A DNA stretch of 64,000 nucleotides. Origin: Ectobius pallidus (Eukaryota > Arthropoda > Insecta > Blattodea > Ectobiidae). Made by a program: the position numbers and the translations under genes. Below are positions 49,616-60,790 of this stretch, in pieces. Numbering within the stretch: position 1 is the stretch's first letter; every line of letters starts with the position of its first letter. The DNA lies in contig CAXKWD010000006.1 of NCBI GenBank assembly GCA_964059195.1, positions 132,042,539-132,106,538 of the forward strand, in the 5' to 3' direction. The notes beneath the pieces were generated by a model that did no database searches, had not been told where the DNA came from, and saw only the letters and a list, made by a program, of their open reading frames with translations.

Positions 49616-49645
49616 GAATTTTTCTCCTATAATATTCTAATTTAA

Positions 49646-52600
49646 TGTATGTATCACACGTTTTTTATATCTCTAGACTCTACTTATATATGTTGAATGT
49701 GTTAAAGTAAGTTATGTTTTTCAAAATAGATTAAATTTCTAAGGTTTTAATACTGAGCATAGGTGATAATTTTAATTTAAAAGCAAACAATAGATCTTTC
49801 CCTAGAACACTTGAATCAAGAAAGATGCTCATAATGAATTTACTATTATTATACTTGCAATGAATCTTCCAAAAGTAACTTATTCGCAAATATACCGATA
49901 GTAAATAATTCAACTTAAAGATTGTTATTTAACTTTCCTGGATTCCTTACTTCATAAGAAAAGGCACAAACTCTTCTGATGTGACGCCCACTTCTTCCGT
50001 TCGTCAGACTAGCCATTTTCTCCGGAATGGCTAAAGCTAAAGATAGATAAAATTCCCAAGTTATAAAGATAGAATTCCTGCACCTACTTAAGGAACAGTT
50101 TCTCTATAACGTATATTCTCTTGTTTGGAAGGAAAATGTTGAGGGACAAGTACTAATATTTTACAGTCCAAACATCTGAAATACCTTTTAGGAGGACGTC
50201 TCTTAAGGATGGAAAGACAATAATTATTTAATTATATGATGCGTAAGATAGATTGATTAGTTATCCGGTAAAAAGTAAACTTGAACTGGACTGAGGCCTA
50301 CTGTATAATGATCGCCGAAAGTGGATGATTAGGGAAAACCGGTAATATTCTGGTTAACAGAAAATGATAAGAAATTTAAGGCTTAAAGGTCTGGAATATT
50401 TTCACAACGTGTCACTACTAATAGAATGATTACAAACATTTTGGTAATATAATTAAACTACACTACAAAAAAATGGAAACTATTTTAGGATTCTTAAACA
50501 CAATTCTTTCAATAATAGGCCTACTTTGTTTTCCGAAATAAAAAATATTTTAGATCCTGAAATGTTCCCCACTCCAAAATACCTGAGATAAACATATGTA
50601 TCCTTGGATAAATGAATTAGGTGCAAACATCACACTTAAGTTATTACATTTTCTTCTTTAATTTTATTTTTCATGGAGACAGATTTCAGTCCCCTGAAAC
50701 AAATAGGCCTAATATATTCTAAAGGTAAAAGTCTTTCTTATTAGGCCTATATTTCAACAAAGCAGAAAAAAATATGAATAGAAGTAATTTAACAAATAAT
50801 TTATTTGATCCCAATAATTATCAGCTCAGAACCATATACCAATTCGCTTATTGATCTCTGTATGTTAATAATATTTTATTGTTTTATCCCAGACTATTAT
50901 TTATAAACAAAACGTTCCATACTCTAACATTAGTAAAATGAGCATTTAATTCTTCTCGAGAGGTAACTTAACTGATTGGAAAATGTGGACATTTTATAGA
51001 CACTTTCGACATGAAAAAGAAAGATGGGCGTGGAAACATAGCTACAAAGATCGCGCATACAGGCATCAACGTTAAAAGCTCGAAGGTTTCTAACTTATTT
51101 TAATCTTGGTGGCGATCTGTACACCGATTAACTAGGCCTATGGCGGGCGCAAGTAGTCGCATCATAACTTAGCTGCTGGGAGTTAAATCGTTAAGTCAAT
51201 ATTAAGAAATAAAAAGGAAGTAGGCCTAAACATAGGTAAGATTTAAATTGCAAAATACTGGCAAATATGAATATATTCCATGTTCGCAATAATAAACCTA
51301 TCAAACGTAGTAAATAGGATTTGGATGTTTATGACATTAAAAAAGTGGAAAATATGACTGCAAATATGCCCTTTAAAATGACTAAATTTGACCCAAAAAT
51401 CCGAAATTTGACCCAAAAATCCGAAATTTGACCTAATAAAACAACATATTTTCAAAATAATAATGTTCCAATTTAAAACGTTTAAAGACACTAAATTCTT
51501 ACATCACATAAATCCAATCGGAAGATCACTTTTCAACAATTTTGGTGGTTTACGCTTTTACTTCTAATTATCTTCTATTTTTACAGAATATGCTCCTGTT
51601 TGTTGTGCATCCCTATAAAATATGAACTGCGTTATTTTAAACTTTTAGTTTCTTATTAAGTGGCATAAACAATAAACTAATAAACTAAGTTTCAAATTTA
51701 ACTCGATCATGTAGTACACACTGTATAATTGTGCTCCTTTACCGAATTTACAACTGAAATATGACGTTAATTTACAAATATGACCAAAATATGACCAAGA
51801 CTACAAAAATGACCATAACATGACTTTATATGCAAAATAAAAACGATATAATTCGGATAACAAGCGTGAAATTTGTATTTAATTTGTGTTTGCGGCAAGA
51901 ACGGAGATCAGGATAAAAATATGACATACCGGTACCATACCATAATAATACTACGTTATATAAAATTTTAAGTTAAATTAGTTTTAAGGCAAAGCAATTA
52001 AATCTAACTTCTATTTTAAAATTTAATACGGAAAATGTTATAATAACAGAATTAAAGAAATTGAGAAGTAATTATATAAATTTTATAATTCTTTACTTAA
52101 ATTGTTTCTTCTTGAAACCAGTTGATTCAGGATGGCTGCTAATGAGTTGAACAGTCTTGGGCCGAAACTTGAACAATGCCTAACTCCAGCAGTTTCAACA
52201 ATTTTTTTTCCAATTAATAAATTAATTTGATTCCTTTGCGTGTTATTATATTCATGATTTTCTAACCTATATTTGTTACGATTTTTAAGAAAATAGCCCA
52301 ATAGGACGTACTTGTAATATTTTTGTGACTAGTTAATATTTTAATGCATAGTGAAATTCACTAAAATAAGAATGAATATATTAATTGAAGTTTCATGGTT
52401 CCCGTTCGTTTCCCACGTTAAGAAAACAAAGTATGTGGCGGATCAAAATGAAGTAAGTTCAGTACCTTTTGACATAGTTTCTTCTACTTTGTTTTCGATA
52501 AAAGTGTAAACTCTAACAAATTTTCTGAGCTAATAAGAATTTTTTTGGCATTTTTGAAATTTTTAAAGTTTTGTCTTTTTTACTGAAAATATACATGTGT

Positions 52601-52999
52601 AGGTCTACTTCCTCATATTTATAACGAAATATAAACATGAAAAATCATTTGTAAAATTTCATTGATTGGGTGATGCCTACGGTATATAGCCTGTTTTTGT
52701 TTGGATACATAAACCTAAAGGACCTTGGCAGGCCCACTTAGCAACTGTTGCCATTAATACACATCACATAGGCCTATGATTGTTAGTATTAGGGATGCAT
52801 TTTTTAGGTAGTTTCCTTAGCCCTCCACGATGTTAATGAATGAGTGGTTAAAGACGTGTCAGATAAATCCGAGGTTACACTACATAGAATTTATCCGACA
52901 TTTAACAGGTAATACTGCTCAGAGCGGAATAGAAATATCCTCTCGTAGTCTGTGAGTGACTACGTAAATGAATACATTAATTTACGTGCTATAAAAAAT
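49646..52999. other. Gene-free stretch with hAT-like debris
   Basis: Around 51290-51850 there are many ATATGAC/CATATTT-type words (TGACCAAAATATGACC, GCAAATATGCC) like the interior of the 32179 hAT MITE, but clear termini were not found. A 20-bp tandem repeat is at 51384-51433. Confidence 0.4.
51384..51433. repeat. 20-bp tandem repeat, 2.5 units
   Basis: AAATTTGACCCAAAAATCCG is repeated exactly at 51384-51403 and 51404-51423, with a half unit after. Confidence 0.9.
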
Positions 53000-53577
53000 G
53001 TGTGCGTGAAACGCCACGCGACAGAAGTGAATCCTGTTTTAATTTTTTGATTTTTTCAATTTTGGATTGTTGGACTTTTTAATATTGGGTTTCTGGACTT
53101 TTTTAATTTTGGATTTTGGATTTTTTAAATTTTTGATCTTTTAATTTTTTATTTCTGGAATTTTGGATTTTTTTATTTTTTATTTTTATTTTTTTTTCTA
53201 TTTCTGGAATTTTGGATTTTTTATTTTTTATTTTTGTTTTTTTCTTTTTTTTAAATTTTGGATATTTTATTTTTAAATTTTTTTAAATTTTGGATACTTG
53301 GATTTTTTTATTTTGGATTCTTTGATTTAAGATTTTTTTGTTTTAAATTTTGGATTTTTTAATTTTTTTATTTTGAATTTTTTGAATTTTTGAATTTTCG
53401 ATTTTTTAATATTGGATTTTTAGATTTTTAAATTTTGGATTTTCGATAATTTAATTTTGAATTCTTGGGTTTTTTAAATTTTGGATAAGCCTATGCTGAT
53501 TGTTGATTGAGTTGATTGTTTTCTGTGCAGTCCTTTCCGTCACACCTCACTAATTTCGTGACGATTTTGAGCGTTAC
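53000..53577. repeat. Repeat with T-rich minisatellite core, copy 1
   Basis: A left border (GTGTGCGTGAAACGCCACGC, GACAGAAGTGAA) leads into about 450 bp of imperfect TTTTGGATTTTTTAATTT-type units. The right border is GGATAAGCCTA, GAGTTGATTGTTTTCT, then TTCCGTCACACCTCACTAAT and GTGACGATTTTGAGCGTTAC. The same architecture recurs at 54963-55730. Confidence 0.85.
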
Positions 53578-54147
53578 ACAAGCTCTCGATTTACCCCTAA
53601 AAAACTTTAATGCCAGTCGCAAACGCAACAGGCCTTTAGGTTATAAATAAATCGATCTAGAGGTTACCTCGTAGATCGAATACAAAAATTATAATACCTG
53701 AAATCGGATAATCTATTGCAGTGCTGATTTAACGGCTTCATGCCTTGTTTACAAAACAACGCGGGATTTCGTCTACGAGTTATAAACGTAAAATATTATT
53801 TGCTCATTTCTTTTACAAAAACAAGAAAAGCTTTGTTATTCCTGGACAAAATATGTTATTCTGATTTAATTCATATAAAAACTTAGTCATTTTTTCAAAA
53901 CGATTAATAACAAAATAGCAAACAGCAAAATGTAAAAACTGAAAATTTCGTTTCCCTTATAAAAACCAGACATGTTACGTGCATTCACATTCTGGTATAG
54001 TATTGCCAGAGGCCATGTTCAGTTATTTCAGACTCCTGCAAGAGTTCGCCATGCAAGTTTTGGAAATACTGACTGCCTTGAATGAATTTTGGTGAAAATA
54101 AGTTTTAATTAGAAGTTTTAGCTCCCAATTGCACAAAATTTAAAGAA

Positions 54148-54148
<1 letters not shown>
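53578..54148. other. Gene-free AT-rich spacer
   Basis: Nothing recognised. Confidence 0.4.
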
Positions 54149-54190
<42 letters not shown>

Positions 54191-54203
54191 GGCTAATAAT
54201 AAT
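54149..54203. repeat. (AAT)n microsatellite interrupted by GGCTA
   Basis: About sixteen AAT units are broken once by GGCTA at 54191-54195. Deleting those five bases restores uninterrupted AAT phase. Confidence 0.9.
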
Positions 54204-54227
54204 AAAATCAGGTAAACTGATGTAACA

Positions 54228-54735
54228 AAGAGCCAGAATGCTTTTGTTTAATCAATTATAATTGCAATTATGATATGCAGAAAATATTTTTTTTTAATAG
54301 ACTTCCGAGTTAAGCTTCAGATTGGTTCATTAAGCAGGGCTTACGGAAGAACAAAGGTCTAATTTAATAAGTACATGTTAAAGGAATATGTGGGTAGTGT
54401 TATTTGTCAAAGCTATCTGTATTGCAACTTCCAAAACCGTATATGAACACTATAAAACAAAATGTTGTCATGTTAACTGATTTGCATTTGATAAATTCTT
54501 TCTTATATATTGCCATGAAATAGGCACTAAATTGGGCATTACTCCGGTACCGGTCAACCGATTTGGTCCAGTATCAATAGGATTCTTTTCGTGGACGTTA
54601 TAGATGCATATACCAAGTTTCATGAAAATTCAATTAAGCGTATTTAGGCTAAGTTATCGCGTACAGACACACGGACAGACAGACAGACATTTTTAAGTCC
54701 ACCACAATCTCCGGAAGTACCATTCTGGTACTTAA
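54228..54735 (+). mobile_element. Foldback-family element, short form
   Basis: The left part (54228-54360) matches 614-755, including CAATTATGATATGCAGAAAA and CATTAAGCAGGGCTTRCGGA. The right part (54539-54735) matches the family arm: CGGTACCGGTCAACCGATTT, TTTCATGAAAATTC, CGGACAGACAGACAG and the end CATTCTGGTACTTAATG. The ends AGAGCCAGAATG and CATTCTGGTACTT are imperfect inverted repeats. Confidence 0.75.
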
Positions 54736-54962
54736 TGAAAATTAAAATAATATATTTCTGCTCAAGAGAATTTTGTGATATAAATATGAAGAAATGACAG
54801 CCACATAGCTTATGACTTATCACATCAAGCAACAAAAATTCCTTACAACATAAAAAAAATAAAAAATAATATTTTTATAATAATAATGTCTACTGAATAG
54901 AGGAAAATCGCTGTTCCCTTAAAAATCGTATAACCGGTAGGCCTAAGCTATTCTAAAAAAAA

Positions 54963-55730
54963 GTGTGCGTTGAACGCCACGCGACAGAAGTGAAACTTGT
55001 TTTAACTTTTGGATTTTTTCAATTTGTATTATTGTATTTTTTGAATTTTGGATTGTTGGACTTTTTAATATTGGGTTTTTAGATTTTCAATTTTTTAATT
55101 TTGTTATATCTTTTAAGTTTTTAATTTTGGAATTTTGAGTTTTTTAATTTTCGATTATTTAAATTTTAAGTCTTTGAATTCTTTATTTTTTAGATTTTCA
55201 ATTTTTTTATTTTTAAATTTTAAATTTTGGATGTTTATTTTTTAAATTTAGGATTTTTATTTTTTGAAATTTTGGATATTTCGATTTTTAATTATGGATT
55301 TTTATTTATTAAATTTACAATTTTCGAACATTTTAATTTTGGAATTTTGTTTTTTTTTATTTTGGATTTTTTTATTTTTGATCTTTTAATTTTTTATTTC
55401 TGGAATTTTGGATTTTTTATTTTTATTTTTGTTTTTCTATTTTTTAAATTTTGGATTTTTTATTTTTTAATTTTTTCAAATTTTGGATACTTGGATTTTT
55501 TTATTTTGGATTCTTTGACTTAAGATTTTTTTGTTTTAAATTTTGGATTTTTTAATTTTTTAATTTTGAAATTTTCGATTATTTAAATTTTAAATTTTTG
55601 AATTTTTTAACTTTTGGATAAGCCTAATCATTGAGTTGATTGTTTTCTATGCAGTCCGTTCCGTCACACCTCACTAATTTTGTGACAGTTTTGAGCGTAA
55701 AACTAATTTCGTGACGATTTTGAGCGTTAC
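54963..55730. repeat. Repeat with T-rich minisatellite core, copy 2
   Basis: Same borders as 53000-53577 around a longer, differently ordered T-rich core. The right border is partly duplicated, since ACTAATTTYGTGACRNTTTTGAGCG appears twice, around 55672 and 55701. The word AAGTTTCACTTC (55749-55760) just beyond is the inverse of GAAGTGAAACTT in the left border, hinting at terminal inverted repeats. Confidence 0.85.
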
Positions 55731-56929
55731 CTCTACCGCGGCTAAAGAAGTTTCACTTCAAAAAGTGTAATCAAAATATGACATCCTCTTCCCACTAAAA
55801 GTTGCCGAAACTCAGGAATATAATCTGCGAGCATTTTGGGATTACAGCACTGGTTGCAGGATTCACGTTGTGCTTGTCAGAAATGCGTTTGAGTGCAGAA
55901 TCATTGTAAACATAATGTTTTGTTTTATTAAGTGGTGTAATACGGCATTTTGTTGTGTTGTAAAAGTGTTGGTATAATGCAACAGGCGGTGGGGTTCTTT
56001 GCATTATTCAGTAACTGGCTGCGTGTGTATGAACCTCAGCTCCATGTAAATAGGCCTACATACAGGCTGTAAACTTGCTTCCACCACCACTGCTGATAAC
56101 ATATCGCTATTCCATCTCTTGTATCTCTGTATTTACTGTATGTATAAAATGATTACTTCTAGGCTATCTCTTCTTGTTAATAAAATACTCTTTTTCGTAG
56201 AACGAAGGTATGATTAATTTACACAAACCCTTTATTTAGCGAAAAGGTTCGCAACACGTTAGGTGATAAATTCTACCAAAAGTATAACTGTAAAGAAAAA
56301 TCAAACTCTTTTTTTAACGGTTTGTTCCACCACCTAAAGAATAGAAAACGAAGTCCGTTTGAAGTTTTAAACTTCTACAAATCTCTAGTCAGCAGGGTTT
56401 TAGAAGGCAAATAAGTTGAGCTAATGCGTGTATTAGAATGATGGATTTCAAGTAGTATTTAGAAGTTCTATTATCTTGTTCGGACGTCCACGGCACATGC
56501 ATGGGCAACAGGGTTTCCGTGTTGTTTTATTATTATTAACACATACATTTCCATTGTTGTAATTATAACATGTTCTGTCCTTACTCTAAATATTATTAAC
56601 TCATACTTATGTTTGTAATTTTTTTTAGTATCGCTGCAAATAAATGTTTTTGTTTATTTTAGTGTATTGAACTAAACCGCCCCCGAGCACAATCTTTGAT
56701 TTTTTGGTGACGTGCGAACTCTTCGAATTCACATTTTTAAAAGGGTTATGTTATAATTTATAGTAATAAATTTATGATTCATTATTTGAAGCAAATAATT
56801 GGTAGGACAAGTAAAATTTTGTATGTGGTTCAAGTAGCGATTTTAGGAACTGTGACTTGTAGTTGGATTTTGATACAATTTTCTTTTTCGAATTGCGCTT
56901 TACAGAGCATCCACGAGAAGAAGTATTGA
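55731..56929. other. Gene-free stretch
   Basis: The 69-codon minus frame at 55795-56004 has no known domain. No repeat ends recognised. Confidence 0.4.
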
Positions 56930-56964
56930 GAACAGAACGTGGTAAAGCGATCGTCTGTTACGTC

Positions 56965-57075
56965 AGTCTGGAGATGTTTGCAGCTTCTGTTGCCATGGTA
57001 ACACACGGTTACGCCCCTTAAGTGCAGCCATCTCCTGGAAGAGACTTTCTGATGGAAGCTTCAGGTGAAGAGAGG
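56965..57075. promoter_or_regulatory. Candidate promoter with RFX X-box and CRE-like site
   Basis: GTTGCCATGGTAAC (56989-57002) matches the consensus of RFX-family X-boxes, which typically sit in promoters of ciliary genes. TTACGTCA (56968-56975), a CRE-like octamer, lies 13 bp before it. The local sequence is GC-richer than its flanks. A possible donor CAG|GTGAAG follows near 57062. The minus-strand frame at 56963-57271 spans the site and lacks a domain. Direction and target gene are unknown. Confidence 0.35.
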
Positions 57076-57530
57076 GTTCTGGAAACGAGGGGATGAAAGG
57101 GTTGTTAAGGGAGTCGGGAAATGTGTGTGAATGGAAGCGGAAAGAGGAAATGTACATCAAGTAAGATGAGATCTTCCAGCATAATACCAAAGATGAAAAA
57201 TACGACTCAACGTTCTGATTTATAATTTCCACAGCTGAGACTTTAGAGAAAATGCTATTTACTTGTAACATTATTTTCTGCAGAAAGGTTTCTAAATGCC
57301 ATTCTATTTCATAACCAATTACTTTAAATTTCCTTAACTCCGGTAATGAGTTACATATTCACATGAAAAAGCTTTCTTGTGGAGGTTACTTATTTTCTTA
57401 TTAGAAATGCTTAAACAAAAATTATTTTTTCAACCCAACCTTATGTAACTCCCCCTTAATTCTTATTTAAGTTGTATACACTAATAATTGTATTTATTTT
57501 ATTTTATGGTAACTTATTTCGACGTAGTCG

Positions 57531-57600
57531 TAGAGGGCAAACGTTCTGGCTTTCGTGCTAAATGGTTCTGGGTTCAGGTCTCAGACAAATCCACTAGGCC
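57531..57600 (+). repeat. Weak tRNA-like fragment
   Basis: GGTTCTGGGTTCAGGTCTC resembles a decayed B box, preceded by GTAGAGGGC at roughly tRNA spacing. Probably an old SINE head. Confidence 0.3.
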
Positions 57601-57944
57601 TGTGCATTTATTTAGGCTATCAAATCTTTATTTTCCCTCTGTCTTTGCCAAGTGAAACGTATTAGGACCTTGCCGTGTTTCGCAATCCACCTTAAATGTT
57701 GGCTATTAACCAGCAACAGTAAGGTTTTCTCTTTCCACAGTTTATGAACATCATTCCGTTTGTGGTATTCTGATGCAAAATTATGATACATCGTTGTTAG
57801 AACAGTCCATACAGTGCGCTACATACTAATAATAATGTACTATTAACCCTATCTGAGCTGAATTGAATGTACAAACCATCAAGTAATATCAATTGGCTCT
57901 AAGATTGAAACAGGTGAGAAAAATTTTAATAGCCTACCTGGTTT

Positions 57945-58209
57945 CTACACATTACCGGAAGGTCGCGGGTTCGATTCCCGATGAGGTCGTTGAGATTTTT
58001 CAATTGGCCTAATCCTTCTGGTGGCACTATGGCTCTGGGGTCGACTAAGCCTCTAACAGAAATGAGTACCAGGAGAAATCCTGCGGTAAAGGCGGCCGGT
58101 GCGTAAGGCTGACAACCTTACCACCTTCATGTGCCGAATGTCCAAAATCTGGGAGCCTCAACCTCCTGCAACCCTCTGGGCCACCATGGCCTGTATAGGG
58201 ATCACTTTA
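57945..58209 (+). repeat. SINE family A
   Basis: B box in GGTCGCGGGTTCGATTCCCG, then TTTTTCAATTGGCCTAATCC, GGGGTCGACTAAGCCTCTAA, GGCGGCCGGTGCGTAAGGCT, CCTTCATGTGCCGAATGTCC and CCATGGCCTGTATAGGGATC. The box-A part of the head is missing or replaced by unrelated sequence. Confidence 0.85.
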
Positions 58210-58325
58210 CTTCCGAAACGTTTATATAAAGCATTATTCTATTTGTCTTATATTTCATACAGTTTTTGAGGTGATGTCAGTAGGAGTGAAAGGGTTAACA
58301 ACGATGGTGTCAGCAAAATCAAATT

Positions 58326-58440
58326 GGTCACGTGTGAGCACAACTGGGGGCGGTTCCCGGTGTCCAGTATAAGGCGGCAGATTATGATTGTCCGGTCCTG
58401 AGAATTTCCGTGAGTGGAAATTCAGGTAAGCCTATATTTT
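58326..58440 (+). promoter_or_regulatory. Candidate TATA promoter and first-exon donor
   Basis: In order there are an E-box CACGTG (58329-58334), a GC box GGGGGCGG (58346-58353), TATAAGG (58368-58374), an expected start around 58398, and a strong splice donor CAG|GTAAG at 58433-58440. The arrangement would suit a short non-coding first exon. No downstream exon is visible in the remaining window. Confidence 0.4.
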
Positions 58441-58983
58441 CCACAGCTAAAGTTATTAAGTAAAAGTCATGATTTGTAGAACATTTCATTTATAAAAGAA
58501 CATTTATCTGCGATTGCGTATTTCTCCGTAGGGAGATCATAATTACACAATGTATTTTTCTCGTACTTGCCCGTAAAATATGCAGACACAGACATAAGAT
58601 ATGGTGTGACAAATGACAGCAATTGGTTCTACCGCATGCTTAGAAACTTCAATGAATTGTCAACCTTTCTTAAGTTACACAATGAAAATTAATGCCATTA
58701 TAGAACCATAAACATACCAGCGGATACTATAACCAAGGAAGATAGCAATAGTAGTGCGCACTCAGACTGAAGGACGAATTAACTTAATGGATAACGACTG
58801 TAAAAAGGATACTGGTAGGAAACAGTAAATTAAACATTCACTTACTTCTTAATGTTCACCATCTTCACCTCTTGGAGTTGTCTGGAGGTAGTCTCCATTA
58901 AGCCTGTAACAGATAAACCAAATTCAATCACTAATATTGCATTTCACAAGCCTGGACAAGAATATTTGCAATCAATCTTCATA
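58441..58983. other. Gene-free stretch
   Basis: No open frame or repeat recognised. Confidence 0.35.
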
Positions 58984-58991
58984 CCATAGTT

Positions 58992-59257
58992 CAGCGTTTC
59001 TCAACCTATGGTCCGCGGACCACTGGTGGTCCGCGAAGATGATGCAGATGGTCCGCAGACATAATTTAAAAAATATTAAAGCAATTGGAAAGTAAAGAAG
59101 TAAAATTTTTCACATATTTCGTATAATGACCTTTAATTAATAAAGCAAATATTAAAAATATAGGCCTTCTTTCAAAAATGGGATGCAAAATTAGGGTTCC
59201 GTAATTTGTTTTACACATTTTCCTGGTCCTCGGGTTCATAAAGGTTGTGGAACGCTG
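58992..59257. mobile_element. hAT-type MITE, relative of 23953-24368
   Basis: Ends CAGCGTTTCTCAACCTATGG and its imperfect mirror GGTTGTGGAACGCTG. The flanking octamers CCATAGTT and CTATAGAT (58984-58991 and 59258-59265) agree at 6 of 8 positions. The interior aligns in reverse with the 24-kb copy and lacks the SINE found there, giving an empty-site comparison. Confidence 0.85.
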
Positions 59258-59339
59258 CTATAGATGTACTGCAGTATGAAACAATTGAAGATGTAGGCCT
59301 ATTCATGTCTTTCAAAATGACTTCCATACCCTAATATAA

Positions 59340-59797
59340 TGAAATCAGGTAAACTGATATAACAAAGTGCCAGATGGAATTGATAGACCATAAGAAACTG
59401 GTGAAATATGGAGTTAATAGGCCATATTTCAGAAACTATTGAGTTTTAGAACACAGTTTCTTGAGAAAGTTTGATAGCATAGGCCTATGTGAAGGAATAA
59501 GTGGGATAACTACAATACTAACAGAACCGGTACCGGTCAACCGATTTGGTCCAAAATCAATAGCATTCTCCTATGGACGCTATAAATGCGTTTACTAAGT
59601 CTCATGAAAATCTGATAAAGCGTATTCGGGTTATTGCGCGTACAGACACACGGATGGACGGACAGACAAACGGACATTAAAAAAAGAGTCCGTCTGTCTG
59701 TCTGTCCGTCTGTCCGTCTGTCCATCCGTGTGTTTGTATGCGACATTTTTCCCGTCCATTTTACAATCTTAGAAAGTACCATTCTGGCACTTAATAA
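59340..59797 (+). mobile_element. Foldback-family element with internal hairpin
   Basis: Left border AACAAAGTGCCAGATGG, right border CCATTCTGGCACTTAATAAC. The interior contains the 1700-1815-type segment, the GGTACCGGTCAACCGATTTG block, and a long inverted repeat (59647-59675 against 59689-59732) of CGGACAGA units. The hairpin arises where the usual CGGACAGA run is followed by its own complement. Confidence 0.75.
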
Positions 59798-60118
59798 CAA
59801 AGATAAGTAACTTCAAAAAATACCGGTACATCGCTTATTAGAAATAAGACAGATGGACCACAGCAAATTCTAAATAAAGCATTACGTTTGACTATAGACC
59901 TAGGAAATATGATTCGTCCATACAAGTACAATATTAGTTTTATTCGAGCAGATTACAGAGTTTCATTAATTGCTTCGTGTGTGAATGTTTATTCATAGCA
60001 AATACATTATTGTTTACTGCCTGTATGAAAGCCACAAGATCGGACAATTTTTGGTATTGTGCTTTCTACAAGGTTTCATAATAGCAATCTGTAGTAGTAA
60101 TGTTAGCGGACAGACATA

Positions 60119-60788
60119 AGAGGGTCATTCAATAATTAAAGAGACAAATTGGTCTGGGGAAAAGATGGTTGGTAGTAGAAGTTTGATATATTTAGGATTT
60201 TAAGTTGGCATCACTGGGATGAGTTCTATTCAGCTGATGGATCAACTTTGCTCTGTTTATAACCTCAAAATTAAGTTTAACAATGTCGGGTCTTCTTGAA
60301 AATTCCATATTGGTTGAACAACGTTCTTTGATTCGTTTTTTTGATTGCTGAAGGTGAAAAACCAGCTAATATATACTCTAGAATGACTAAAGTGTACGGT
60401 GAAAGTTGTATGAACCGTGGAAATTTTTACAAGTGGGTAGAACAGTTCAAAAGTGGTAGAGAATCAATGACTGAGGAACACCGTTCTGGCCGGCTGTTAA
60501 AGTTGCAACTTCCTCACTTGAAACTCGAATTTTCTGGTCCACTGAAGGAGGCATTACATGGGAAGAAGTTCCAGGATAACGAGGATGTCAAGAAATTTGT
60601 GGGAAATTGACTCCGACACCAAGACAAAGAGTTCTTTGCAGCCGGTATAAAAAGGCTAGTAACCCGTTGGGATAAGTGCATAAATGTTAATGGGGATTAT
60701 GTTGAAAAGTAGGAAAAGTCTTGTTTAGTAAAAATAAACGGTTTTTTCTCCAGGTTAGTCTGTCTCTTTAATTATTGAATGGCTCTCG
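60119..60788 (+). mobile_element. Internally deleted Tc1/mariner transposon
   Basis: Inverted ends share CATTCAATAATTAAAGAGAC (positions about 60127-60146, mirrored near the right end), and TA lies outside each end (60117-60118 and 60789-60790). The 670-bp length is about half that of a full mariner. It contains the N- and C-terminal ends of the transposase joined across a deletion. Confidence 0.88.
60283..60712 (+). pseudogene. Mariner transposase remnant (catalytic core deleted)
   Basis: From ATG 60283 the frame reads the mariner N-terminus with its first helix-turn-helix (VEQRSLIRF, EGEKPANIYSRM, VYGESCM, YKWVEQFKSGRES, EEHRSGRL). It then jumps directly to the transposase C-terminus (LEFSGPLKEALHGKKFQD, VKKFVGN, and after a stop AAGIKRLVTRWDKC...GDYVEK). 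The entire DD(D/E) catalytic domain is missing. One extra T in the T run near 60336-60342 shifts the frame, and a TGA at 60608-60610 replaces an expected Trp codon. The remnant is inactive, but the DNA-binding end and the TIRs could still be recognised in trans. Confidence 0.88.
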
Positions 60789-60790
60789 TA

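Larger units (their letters stand above)
49045..49645. repeat. 314-bp tandem duplication containing a tRNA-like sequence
   Basis: Unit 1 (49045-49358) and unit 2 (49359-about 49638) are nearly identical from GTGGCTCATGAATGC through the tRNA-like block. They differ by a 9-bp loss and a few substitutions, all in the tRNA-like part. The rest of the unit, about 190 bp upstream of it, is almost unchanged. Confidence 0.92.

Noticed and set aside
51384..51433. CRISPR-like repeat
   Set aside because: Direct tandem units without spacers, in eukaryotic DNA.
55227..55523. 98-codon Phe/Ile/Leu-rich frame resembling a membrane protein
   Set aside because: It is a translation of the T-rich minisatellite; hydrophobicity follows from TTT/ATT/TTA codons and there is no start context or homology.
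56963..57271. 102-codon minus-strand frame over the X-box
   Set aside because: No domain, low-complexity Ser/Phe content, and it overlaps a promoter-like patch.
59537..59800. 87-codon minus-strand frame rich in Arg/Thr/Asp and Val/Cys
   Set aside because: Arises from the CGGACAGA repeat and its inverse in the foldback element.
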